NCBI GenBank assembly: GCA_964403335.1
Contig: CAYOFI010000006.1
Coordinates: 15,907 to 79,906 of the forward strand
Length of the DNA stretch: 64,000 nucleotides
Origin: CAZYAK01 sp964403335
Lineage (GTDB): Bacteria > Patescibacteriota > Gracilibacteria > Peribacterales > Peribacteraceae
Direction of reading: 5' to 3'
The translations under genes and the position numbers were made by a program. This document shows, piece after piece, positions 40,110-47,571 of this stretch (position 1 is the stretch's first letter; each line of letters begins with the position of its first letter). A model generated the notes under the pieces. The model was not told the DNA's origin and searched no databases. It was given only the letters and a program-made list of their open reading frames with translations.

Positions 40110-42371
40110 TTACGCCGGATTGCCAGGTGTGTCTGAGGGCTTTGGCGGGGTTGTTTCGGCACTTTCGGCCCGGATCATGAAGGCAACGTCATCCGGGGAC
40201 GGAGGGGTGGCAGGGGTTTCTTGGGCAGGAAGGGGCGTGGGCGCAGGGGGCGGAGGTGTGACGGGAGCAGGTGGCACCGGCACGGATTCAGACGTCGGTG
40301 CCGGCGGCATCGGTTCCGGATTCGTGGGAACGGGAACGGGAGCCGGGGCCGGTGATGCGGCGGGTTTTTCCGTCTCTTGGCGCTTCTTCAAATTCTCGCG
40401 GTAACGCTGACGTTTGCGGCGCTTGCGTTCGCGTTCTTTGTCCGCGCGCTCACGTTCGGCATCGGTCATCGGGGCTGTGGCGGCCGGAGCGGGTGACGAT
40501 GGCATCGGTTCCGGAGCTGCAGCGACAATCGATGTTGGCGCAGGCTCGGGCACCGGAGCCGGTTCGGGAGCGGGAGGGATCGGCATTTCCGGCATCGGTG
40601 GTTCGACAATAGGTTCAGGAGTGGTGACAGGCGGTTCGATGACCGGGGCGGGTTCGGGCATGGGAGCGGGAACCGGTTCGGGTTCGGGAGTGGGTGCGGC
40701 GGGAGTTGCGGGGAGTTCGGGCACTTGCGCCAGGCCTTGCTGCAACCACGGCGGAGCGCTGCTCATGTCGATGGGGGCCGGAGGTTCGGGTGCGGGGATC
40801 GGATCAGGTTCAGGTGCGGGTGCCGGTACGGGTTCCTGCTGAGGAACGGGTGCGGGCTCCGCAGGTGCGGGAGCGACAGGCTCGGGGACGGGAACAGGAA
40901 CAGGCGTTGGTTCCGGAACGGGTTCGGGAACCGGAGCAGGTGTCGCCGCCAGGCCTTGCTTCAGCCATGCCGGGGCTTTGTCGGCGTCGATGTAATCCGG
41001 GGGAGGGGCGGTGACGGCAGCGGGTGCCGCGGGCTCAGGCTCGGGCATCGGAGCCTCTTGCGTGTCTTTGGGAATCTCCAGTTCCATCTCAGGCTCCGGT
41101 TCCGACCGCTTCAATTCCAAGGGCGGCGGGGGGACATCGATGGAATCGGACGGCGCGTCTTTGCCGAGCAATTTTGCTTCCGCGTCTTCCAGGCTTTTTT
41201 GCAGACGGCGTCCGCGGTGCAGCACCTTGGATCCCAGCCACGTGAGCACGGCGCCGATGGCGATCGCGCCGATTCCCAGCGCCAACATCCGCAAGATCAA
41301 CCCCAAGCTGCTGCCGGCATTGGATCCCGATACGGCCGGCTGAGGCTCCGGCTCCGCCGCCCGCGACGACGATGCGCTGGCGACGGCGGCGTCAATGCGG
41401 CTGACCGTCACCACTTTCTGTCCTTCCTTCACCACGCGCGCGTCATGCAACAAGCGGGCTTCGGCGCGCACGGTGAAATTGCCGGTGTGCGTGTACGCGT
41501 GTGACGGGGAGTGGAGCAGGCTTTGCACGCCGTCGCCGAAATCCCAGTGATACACGAGGTCGTTTTGGTCCGCGTCCACGGGGAAGGTAAACCGCACGAA
41601 GTTGCCGTCGGTGATGACGGCGGTGATTTCGCCCCGCGGCGCGGCGGCCTCGGGCGTATTGGGTACGGCGTCGGCGGCGCTTTTGCGCACGGCCAGGTTC
41701 AACGCATGACTGTCGTCCGCAATGCGCAGATGACGTTCGCGCTCGGTCGCAAACCACACGCGCAGCGTGTTGCCTTCGCGCGTGAAGAGCGCGTCGCTGA
41801 CATCCGAATCATTCGCGCGATCCCCGTCGCCGCTGGTGTCCGTGTCCGTATTCACATCAAGGCGCAATTCCCCCCGGCTGTCGTCACCCGGAGTGAGCGT
41901 GAGAATGTCGCGGTTGCGCGCGAGGGTGATGTTGCCGTTCTGCGCCGGGGGAACCGTGCGCAAGAAACTGACGGAGGACGCGTCCGGCACGTCGCCCGGT
42001 GTGCGGTCAACCACATGCAGCGTGATGCTCTTGCGGACGCGCGCGTTCTGCGACGGCAAATACACCGCGCCTTCCAACAGATAATCGCCCGGTTCGGTGG
42101 GGCGGAAACGGAAGATGCGGTTGGGTCCGGCTTCCACAAACTCCTGGTTTTGCGTGAGCACCCAGCTGTAATTCGGCTCCGCATCCTCCGTGTCGGCGAT
42201 GGCGAGGATTTCCAGAACTTCGCCGGTCTTCAGGCCGATCGTTTCCGGAGCGGTATGCCTCTCTTGAATGTCTTGTGCCAGCACGAACGGCAGCGGACCG
42301 GTTGCGACCACGCTCATTCCCATTAAGAGAACGAGCGCCATGCAGCCGGTGATACTGCGGAAATTGTGCAT
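40110..42371 (-). CDS. PKD-domain membrane protein with long Pro/Glu-rich cytoplasmic tail
   Basis: 753 residues from Met 42371, 7 nt after the stop of the pilin-like gene. Signal peptide (about 1-32); beta-rich region; PKD domain (about VDADQNDLVYHWDFGDGVQS to VVTVSR); one TM helix (about LGLILRMLALGIGAIAIGAVLTWLG); then about 340 residues dominated by Pro, Ala, Glu and Val. Two copies of a short motif, APAWLKQGLA and APPWLQQGLA, interrupt the tail, and a highly basic patch (ERERKRRKRQRYRENLKKRQ) lies near the end. PKD domains are usually extracellular adhesion modules. With its pilin-like neighbour it may be part of a surface or secretion apparatus. Function unproven. Confidence 0.75.
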   Translation of the reverse strand: MHNFRSITGCMALVLLMGMSVVATGPLPFVLAQDIQERHTAPETIGLKTGEVLEILAIADTEDAEPNYSWVLTQNQEFVEAGPNRIFRFRPTEPGDYLLEGAVYLPSQNARVRKSITLHVVDRTPGDVPDASSVSFLRTVPPAQNGNITLARNRDILTLTPGDDSRGELRLDVNTDTDTSGDGDRANDSDVSDALFTREGNTLRVWFATERERHLRIADDSHALNLAVRKSAADAVPNTPEAAAPRGEITAVITDGNFVRFTFPVDADQNDLVYHWDFGDGVQSLLHSPSHAYTHTGNFTVRAEARLLHDARVVKEGQKVVTVSRIDAAVASASSSRAAEPEPQPAVSGSNAGSSLGLILRMLALGIGAIAIGAVLTWLGSKVLHRGRRLQKSLEDAEAKLLGKDAPSDSIDVPPPPLELKRSEPEPEMELEIPKDTQEAPMPEPEPAAPAAVTAPPPDYIDADKAPAWLKQGLAATPAPVPEPVPEPTPVPVPVPEPVAPAPAEPAPVPQQEPVPAPAPEPDPIPAPEPPAPIDMSSAPPWLQQGLAQVPELPATPAAPTPEPEPVPAPMPEPAPVIEPPVTTPEPIVEPPMPEMPIPPAPEPAPVPEPAPTSIVAAAPEPMPSSPAPAATAPMTDAERERADKERERKRRKRQRYRENLKKRQETEKPAASPAPAPVPVPTNPEPMPPAPTSESVPVPPAPVTPPPPAPTPLPAQETPATPPSPDDVAFMIRAESAETTPPKPSDTPGNPA

Positions 42372-42378
42372 GCAACAG

Positions 42379-42798
42379 TTACAGCGCAGCCGGCAGCTCC
42401 CGCGTGAAGAAGCCCACGATGGCGCGCGCAAAGAGAATGATGATGAGTCCGATGATCACGAATTTGATAATCATCTTTGCCTTGTCTTTCGCGCCGTCTT
42501 CTCCGTTGCTGAACAGCAGGAAAATGCCCGCAACGACGATCATGATGACGGCGGCAAGCGCCAAAAAATCCATCACGTAACGGAGTGTCAGTAGTATAAG
42601 CAGCCGCAGCGAACGTTTGGACGGCCCGTCGATGGTGGCGGCCGTGTTCACGCCACCTTCCAATCCGGGGCCGTTGAAGACTTGCGCCTGTACCATGCTG
42701 TCCACTCCCATTCCAAACCCCATGCAGGAAACCGCAAGTGCGGAGAGGATGGCGCCGAGGGTCAGCCAGGAGCGGAGACGAGTGCGTAAAAATGGCAT
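42379..42798 (-). CDS. VirB2/TrbC-like pilin candidate
   Basis: 139 residues from Met 42798, matching the plan of type IV secretion pilins: a signal peptide (about 1-38, cut near VQAQVF), a short polar segment, then two TM helices (about 70-90 and 110-130) with the small positively charged loop FSNGEDGAKDKAKM between them. A TGCTATAAT promoter lies 24 nt upstream, giving a start at 42798 and not the longer frame from 43164. It is transcribed with the PKD protein and divergent from the M24 peptidase. The window also has two VirB4/TraG-type ATPases, which supports the pilin call. Confidence 0.65.
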   Translation of the reverse strand: MPFLRTRLRSWLTLGAILSALAVSCMGFGMGVDSMVQAQVFNGPGLEGGVNTAATIDGPSKRSLRLLILLTLRYVMDFLALAAVIMIVVAGIFLLFSNGEDGAKDKAKMIIKFVIIGLIIILFARAIVGFFTRELPAAL

Positions 42799-42822
42799 AG
42801 AGGCAATATGTATTTCACCACA

Positions 42823-42831
42823 ATTATAGCA
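42823..42831 (-). promoter_or_regulatory. Extended -10 promoter (TGCTATAAT) of the pilin operon
   Basis: Consensus extended -10 on the minus strand, predicted start near 42816, leader of about 18 nt. Confidence 0.65.
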
Positions 42832-42849
42832 CAGAATCGACCTCCGGGC

Positions 42850-42855
42850 TACACT
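42850..42855 (+). promoter_or_regulatory. -10 box of leaderless type (M24 peptidase)
   Basis: TACACT ends 7 nt before the ATG at 42863. It lies back to back with the pilin promoter, 19 nt away. Confidence 0.5.
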
Positions 42856-42862
42856 CTCCGGT

Positions 42863-43855
42863 ATGTCTTTGCCCACCCCTGCAGCCATTCTCCGGCAGGC
42901 CGGACTGCCCGCATTACTCGTCAGTAATCTGGTCCATTTGCGGTATGTGACCGGATTACACCTGTCGGCGGGCCTTTTGCTGATTTTGCCACGTCGGTTT
43001 GTGTTATGCGTCGATTCTCGGTACCAAGAAATGGCGGAAAAGAAGGCTATCGGCATGACGGTGATCGCGCTGGAAGACCTGCCGACTATCCTCAAGACCA
43101 TCGGACAATGCGGGATTGAAGGAGACGACGTGACAATTGAGAGACTGGCCAGATGGAAGCACAAATATCCGAGTACGAAATTTGTTCGTACAACAGGCGT
43201 GATCGAGGAATTCCGGCGTCAGAAAACAGATCTGGAGCTGCGGTACCTCAAGCGCGCCCGCCGTCTGACCCGCGAACTGCTCCGTCGCGTCCCGTCCGCA
43301 TTGCGTCCGGGCATCACCGAAGAATGGTTGGCCCGGCAGCTGAAGATGTGGGCGTTGGAATTGGGGGCGGACGGATTATCGTTCGAGCCGATCGTCGGCT
43401 TTGGCACGCATACCGCCATCCCGCACCATCACCCCACGAGCCGCACGCTGCAAAAAGGCCACTTGGTGCAGATCGACGTCGGCGTCCTGTATAAAGGATA
43501 TTGCGGCGACATGAGCGAGGTGTACTTCACGGCACCGCCCAGCAAATATCAGAAGCGAGTCTACCGAGCCCTGAACAAAGCTAAAAACGCCGCGATGGAT
43601 GCCGTCAAACCGGGAGTGACAAATCACAAGCTCGATCAGATCGCGCGGCACATTTTGGCGGAAGAGGGGATCGATCAGTACTTCACACACTCGCTGGGTC
43701 ACGGCGTCGGGCTTGAAATCCATGAAGGCATTTCCTTGTCGCAGAAATCGCCGAAGACTGCACTGGTCAAAAACGAAGTCATCACCATTGAACCGGGCGC
43801 GTATTTCCCCGGAAAATTTGGAATGAGAGTTGAGGACATGATTGTGGTGGTATGA
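42863..43855 (+). CDS. M24 family Xaa-Pro peptidase
   Basis: Dinuclear metallopeptidase of 330 residues, aminopeptidase P/prolidase type. A short creatinase-like N-terminal domain (about 1-110) is followed by the pita-bread fold. Metal ligands can be placed: two Asp in QIDVGVLYKGYCGDMSE, His in SLGHGVGLEIHE, Glu in TIEPGAYFPG and Glu in MRVEDMIVV; the substrate His is in THTAIPHHHPTSR. It cleaves the bond before proline in peptides, probably in the cytoplasm. The length is near the lower end for Xaa-Pro dipeptidases. Confidence 0.92.
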   Translation: MSLPTPAAILRQAGLPALLVSNLVHLRYVTGLHLSAGLLLILPRRFVLCVDSRYQEMAEKKAIGMTVIALEDLPTILKTIGQCGIEGDDVTIERLARWKHKYPSTKFVRTTGVIEEFRRQKTDLELRYLKRARRLTRELLRRVPSALRPGITEEWLARQLKMWALELGADGLSFEPIVGFGTHTAIPHHHPTSRTLQKGHLVQIDVGVLYKGYCGDMSEVYFTAPPSKYQKRVYRALNKAKNAAMDAVKPGVTNHKLDQIARHILAEEGIDQYFTHSLGHGVGLEIHEGISLSQKSPKTALVKNEVITIEPGAYFPGKFGMRVEDMIVVV

Positions 43856-43947
43856 CAAGGAGATCAAGGAGATCAAAGGCGTCAAAGAGATCAAAGAGTA
43901 TTCCTCGATCTCTTTGATCTCATCGATCTCTTTGATCTCTTCGAGGG
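43856..43947. repeat. Word-repeat hairpin (GATCAAAGA / TCTTTGATC)
   Basis: The left arm (about 43857-43898) is tandem GAGATCAAGGAGATCAAAG words and the right arm (about 43904-43946) is tandem CGATCTCTTTGATCTC words. The period is 9 nt. It sits between the M24 gene and the next gene on the same strand, upstream of its promoter. Confidence 0.7.
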
Positions 43948-43967
43948 TGGTTAAAACCCTACATTTT

Positions 43968-43976
43968 TGCTATAGT
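43968..43976 (+). promoter_or_regulatory. Extended -10 promoter (TGCTATAGT), leaderless type
   Basis: The hexamer ends 7 nt before the ATG at 43984. Two nearer start codons (GTG 43975, ATG 43978) would overlap or touch the box and are disfavoured. Confidence 0.6.
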
Positions 43977-43983
43977 GATGAGA

Positions 43984-45339
43984 ATGCTCAAACACACCCA
44001 ACACACACTTCTTTGTCTCGTTTTCCTCGCATCGATCCTCCCCACACCCGCCATCGCGGATGATGACACGGCGGGGCTGATGGCATTGGGGAAACCCTTT
44101 CAGCAGAAGGTGATGATCACGGCGTATTACTCGCCGCTGCCGGACCAGTGTTGCTATGTGAAGGGGAGCTATGAGGCCGATAAGATTTTGAATGGCAACG
44201 GCACGCATGGCGCCGATGGGACGCCGGTGTATTCCGGGATGCTTGCCGCGCCCAAGAGTTACGCCTTCGGCACGCGTGTGGATATTCCCGGTTTGGGAGT
44301 ATTGGCGGTGCATGACCGCGGCGGCGCGATTGTGGAACAGGAAGACACGCATCGATTGGATATCTGGGTGGGTCACGGCGAGGAAGGATTGGCACGCGCG
44401 CTCGCATTTGGTGTGAAGCGCGTGACGGCCACCGTGTATCCGGTGTCTTCGGAGAAGCCCGCGGAATCATTTGCGATGACCGCCCTTGCGGCTCCGATGG
44501 GCGTGTTGAAGGCTTTCGAGTCTGCGGCGCCGTCGCTTCTTTCCATAAAGCCCGTTGCCGGACAGAAAGGACCGTCGGTCAGTTTCCTGCAAGAACAATT
44601 GCAAAAAACCGGATACCTCGCGCTTGCTCCCACCGGATTTTTCGGACCGACGACGGAGGAGGCGCTGGCGAAGTTTCAGAAAGATATCGGCATCGAGGGT
44701 CCGGCGGACACGCTGACCGCGGAAGCCGGCGCGTATTTGGAAGCAGCCGTCGAACGCCAGGGCGCCAAGGAACCGTTGGCCGCCACCGTCGAACGCAGCA
44801 GCCCTGCGGAAGACATTGCCTCATTGCAGAGGACGATGCGCTTCTTGGGATACTACGACGGCCGCACGGACGGCAAATTTTCGAAAACACTTTTTGATGC
44901 GGTCGTCGCATTCCAACAGGAACAAAAATTGGTCGGCGATGAGACCTCGCCCGGTGCGGGCCGTATCGGACCCAAGACGCGTGCAGCGTTAATGACGCTC
45001 TGGCGCCGTGCGCATATCGCGCGCCGTGCCGAAGAAATTCTGGCACGCGAAAAAGTGCGCGAACTGTTGGCGACCCGCGACGATGTCCCCACCCAATTTT
45101 TGGGGAAGGGAGAGCCGGGGAATGACGTGCGCATGCTCCAGCGTTTCTTGGTGCGCAAAGGATTCCTGGATGCGCAAAGTNNNNNNNNNNGGGCCTATCC
45201 ATGGAAAGCGGAAGTGATCAAGAATCCGTCCGATGCCGGCGCCGGATATTTCGGCCCCGCAACATTGGCGACAGTCCGCGGCGATCTCGAACGCTCTCTG
45301 TACTCCCTTGTCCGCGCCCAAGGGTGGTCGGCTCTCTAA
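43984..45339 (+). CDS. Secreted 3D-domain protein with three peptidoglycan-binding domains
   Basis: About 451 residues. Signal peptide (about 1-24), then a 3D/MltA-like double-psi barrel (about 38-155) with AYYSPLPDQCCYVKG, GTRVDIPGLGVLAVHDRGG and the closing LDIWVGHGEEGLARALAFG, whose Asp residues form the presumed lytic transglycosylase centre. Three PG_binding_1 repeats follow, starting near GPSVSFLQEQLQKTGYL, EDIASLQRTMRFLGYYDG and GNDVRMLQRFLVRKGFLD. The third is broken by the ten-N assembly gap at 45181-45190, so its exact length and reading frame are unproven although both flanks agree. Role in wall remodelling. Confidence 0.8.
   Translation: MLKHTQHTLLCLVFLASILPTPAIADDDTAGLMALGKPFQQKVMITAYYSPLPDQCCYVKGSYEADKILNGNGTHGADGTPVYSGMLAAPKSYAFGTRVDIPGLGVLAVHDRGGAIVEQEDTHRLDIWVGHGEEGLARALAFGVKRVTATVYPVSSEKPAESFAMTALAAPMGVLKAFESAAPSLLSIKPVAGQKGPSVSFLQEQLQKTGYLALAPTGFFGPTTEEALAKFQKDIGIEGPADTLTAEAGAYLEAAVERQGAKEPLAATVERSSPAEDIASLQRTMRFLGYYDGRTDGKFSKTLFDAVVAFQQEQKLVGDETSPGAGRIGPKTRAALMTLWRRAHIARRAEEILAREKVRELLATRDDVPTQFLGKGEPGNDVRMLQRFLVRKGFLDAQSXXXXAYPWKAEVIKNPSDAGAGYFGPATLATVRGDLERSLYSLVRAQGWSAL
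45181..45190. other. Assembly gap (10 N)
   Basis: Ten N inside the third peptidoglycan-binding repeat. The true number of missing bases is unknown. Confidence 0.95.
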
Positions 45340-45375
45340 TGCGCTTTCTTCGCTTCAGTCTTCATCCTTAGCCGT

Positions 45376-45909
45376 ATGTCCTTTGCTCTCCCGTCGTCCG
45401 ATCTTCTCCTCCGCGTCATCGTCGCCGCAATACTCGGCGGCGTGATGGGGTTGGAGCGCGTGTGGCACGGGCGCCCGGCGGGCCTGCGCACGAATATGCT
45501 CATTTCCATCAGCTCGTGTCTGTTCACGATTCTCTCCATGGAAGGATTCGGTGATTCCGTTGCCGGTGACCCGACGCGCGTCGCGTCGCAGATCGTGGTG
45601 GGTGTGGGATTCCTGGGCGCCGGCACGATGCTCCATGACCATCACAATCATGTGCGCGGCCTGACAACCGCCTCCACCATTTGGCTTGTGGCAGCGGTGG
45701 GAATGGCTGCCGGAACGGGGATGTACAGCTTGGCCATCTCGGTCACGCTCATGGCGCTTGCGTGTTTGACGCTGTTCGCTCCGCTCAGCTACTGGCTGGA
45801 GCGCCACGCCGTGAAGCGCGCGCATCGCCGGGGTATTCCGGTCGTCCATGAGGATCAATTGGTGCACTATGTGAGTTTTGCTCACGGCAAGAAGAAGAGG
45901 AAGAAGTGA
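45376..45909 (+). CDS. MgtC/SapB family membrane protein
   Basis: 177 residues with four to five TM helices. MgtC hallmarks are present: GGVMGLERVWHGRPAGLRTNMLI, SQIVVGVGFLGAGTMLHD and VRGLTTASTIWLVAAVGMAAGTG. Such proteins modulate membrane ATPases and help survival at low Mg2+. The C-terminal soluble tail is short and ends in a run of lysines (KKKRKK). The leader is pyrimidine-rich. A link to the F-ATPase in this window is possible but only inferred. Confidence 0.88.
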   Translation: MSFALPSSDLLLRVIVAAILGGVMGLERVWHGRPAGLRTNMLISISSCLFTILSMEGFGDSVAGDPTRVASQIVVGVGFLGAGTMLHDHHNHVRGLTTASTIWLVAAVGMAAGTGMYSLAISVTLMALACLTLFAPLSYWLERHAVKRAHRRGIPVVHEDQLVHYVSFAHGKKKRKK

Positions 45910-46239
45910 TGTGGCATCAAAATAGGAGCGTATGAATTACACCAAAGATGCCAAGAAACAAAAAAGTCTCCAATCGATCCAATGACAAAAAACAATGATG
46001 TGAATATTCGGTGATTGATGATTGCTTCTTCACTGTTTCTTGTTTCTTCGGTGCAATTTTGACCACACTTGTAAAACATGGTCCTGAGGGTTGCCATCCC
46101 GTGTTCTTTCCGTAAGCATGGGTTCCTATGCGACGACTGATACGTCTCCGCGATATTCTTGAGACCAACGTTTGTTGAAAATTTTGCCAACAGCGACGTA
46201 GCGATATCGCTACGTCGCTATCTTCAATACCTTTCTACA
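45910..46239. other. Intergenic region with an imperfect palindrome and a perfect dyad
   Basis: About 330 nt without a credible gene. About 45945-46065 holds an imperfect word-repeat palindrome (AAGAAACAAAAAAG and CAATGAC words opposite TTGATGATTG and GTTTCTTGTTTCTTC). A perfect 28-nt palindrome lies at 46192-46219. Between them is unassigned DNA of mixed composition. Confidence 0.5.
46192..46219. repeat. Perfect 28-nt palindrome
   Basis: AGCGACGTAGCGAT followed by its exact complement with no spacer, ending 20 nt before the ATG at 46240. It could be a regulator-binding site for the RlpA-like gene or a hairpin in its 5' leader. Confidence 0.75.
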
Positions 46240-47397
46240 ATGCTCGTATCACTTTCATCGCGAAGCCGTGTGACGCTCCTGGGGATCGCATTGCTCGCTG
46301 TGTGCCCGTGGATGGGCCTGTCCGCTTTGGCGGACGAGAGTCCTATCACGCGTCGCGATGGATTTTTACTCGTGTGGGAGACCGTCCGCCGTCCCGCGCA
46401 GGAATCGAAAGAAAAGCCCTATGTTGATGTCTCCAAAGGCAGCAAAGGATTTTTGGAAATTACGTACGCGAAATCACGCGGAATTTTGGCGGATGCCGCT
46501 GCGTTTCGTCCGGATGAAGGGTTGATGCTGTCCGATGCGTTGATCATGTTGCTGCGGACCCGCAACGTGGATGAGCCCGATGCCATTTCGCCCCTCTCAC
46601 TCCCCGCGTGGTTGAAAAAATATCCGCTGGGAGATTTTGTGGATCCTACCAAGGGCGAAAACGGCACGCTGATGAACCGTGCAATCTCCGAGTCCGAACT
46701 GCGCGCGTTGCAACTTTCCTTTGATGAGCAGCTGAAAAAGGAGACGCATGAAGTCAGTCTCTACTCCGAAAAATTCCACGGCAAAGGCACGGCGTTCGGC
46801 GAGAGTTTTGACATGTACGCCATGACCGCGGCGCACCGGACGTTCCCGGCCAACACGCTCGTGCGCGTGACGAATGTCGCCAACGGCAAGAGCGTCGTGG
46901 TGCGCATCAATGACCGCGGGCCGTACGTGGCGGGCCGCGATATGGATTTGAGTTTGGGGGCGTTCACATCCATCGAAGCCCGGTCGAAAGGGAAATTCCG
47001 CGCGACCTTCGAACGTTTGGGCGACGCATCCTTGGTGCAGGAGAACAACGACCATGATCAGACGACGGATACGGATCAGGTTCTGGCGGAATCTTCGGCA
47101 AAGACCTGCGTGACGACTGCGCAACAGGCGCGGATCGGCGCGGTGCGGTTCCTCAGCGGCGTGCCGCAGAGCTTGCCGTTGGGAAAAAATCTTCTATTAC
47201 AAGCCAATCAGCCCTTTGCCGTGCGCAATCTGACGCTCCCCGACGGATCAAAAGAGATTGTGGACAGATGGATAAAACCTGGTGATAAATATGAATTTGC
47301 TCCGTCGGTCGCGGGATCGTACTCCGTGAGTCTGGGAGCCAAGAATGGGCGGGGGAGGGTGATGAAGATGGAGGTGGTGGCGTGCGGGGATTTGTAA
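46240..47397 (+). CDS. RlpA-like double-psi barrel protein with SLH-like N-terminal region
   Basis: 385 residues from ATG 46240, chosen because it begins the signal peptide (about 1-31, SRVTLLGIALLAVCPWMG); the longer frame from 46159 would read through the 28-nt palindrome. Residues about 35-130 look SLH-like (YVDVSKGSKGFLEITYAKSRG). The RlpA barrel follows (about 190-275) with GKGTAFGESFDMYAMTAAHR, ANTLVRVTNVANGKSVVVRI and NDRGPYVAGRDMDLSLGAF, including the conserved Asp of the lytic transglycosylase centre. A C-terminal beta region (about 300-385) is unassigned. It probably acts on peptidoglycan at the cell surface. Confidence 0.8.
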   Translation: MLVSLSSRSRVTLLGIALLAVCPWMGLSALADESPITRRDGFLLVWETVRRPAQESKEKPYVDVSKGSKGFLEITYAKSRGILADAAAFRPDEGLMLSDALIMLLRTRNVDEPDAISPLSLPAWLKKYPLGDFVDPTKGENGTLMNRAISESELRALQLSFDEQLKKETHEVSLYSEKFHGKGTAFGESFDMYAMTAAHRTFPANTLVRVTNVANGKSVVVRINDRGPYVAGRDMDLSLGAFTSIEARSKGKFRATFERLGDASLVQENNDHDQTTDTDQVLAESSAKTCVTTAQQARIGAVRFLSGVPQSLPLGKNLLLQANQPFAVRNLTLPDGSKEIVDRWIKPGDKYEFAPSVAGSYSVSLGAKNGRGRVMKMEVVACGDL

Positions 47398-47500
47398 TTA
47401 CAAAAGGGAAATCGAAGAAATCAAGGAAATCGAAGAAATCGAGGAATACGGCTCTCCTCGATTTCCTTGATTTCTTCGAAGTCCTCGATTTCCCCTGCCG
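47398..47500. repeat. Word-repeat hairpin (GAAATCGAA / TTCGATTTC)
   Basis: The left arm (about 47404-47446) is tandem AAATCGAAGAAATCAAGG words and the right arm (about 47456-47495) is tandem CTCGATTTCCTTGATTTC words. The period is 9 nt, as at 43856-43947. Confidence 0.7.
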
Positions 47501-47527
47501 AGGATAGTCGCCGAGAGCCTCGTTTTC

Positions 47528-47536
47528 TGCTATAAT
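47528..47536 (+). promoter_or_regulatory. Extended -10 promoter (TGCTATAAT)
   Basis: Consensus extended -10, 35 nt before the GTG at 47572; leader about 28 nt and pyrimidine-rich. Confidence 0.65.
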
Positions 47537-47571
47537 ATCCAGATTCTCTAGTATTCTCTTCCGGCCCACTC

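Noticed and set aside
42799..43164. 122-residue N-terminal extension of the pilin-like protein
   Set aside because: It would cross the TGCTATAAT promoter and overlap the M24 peptidase gene; the signal peptide begins at Met 42798.
43856..47500. CRISPR array suspected from the regular GATCAAAGA and AAATCGAAG repeats
   Set aside because: Words are 9 nt with no spacers and form inverted arms; no cas gene is present.
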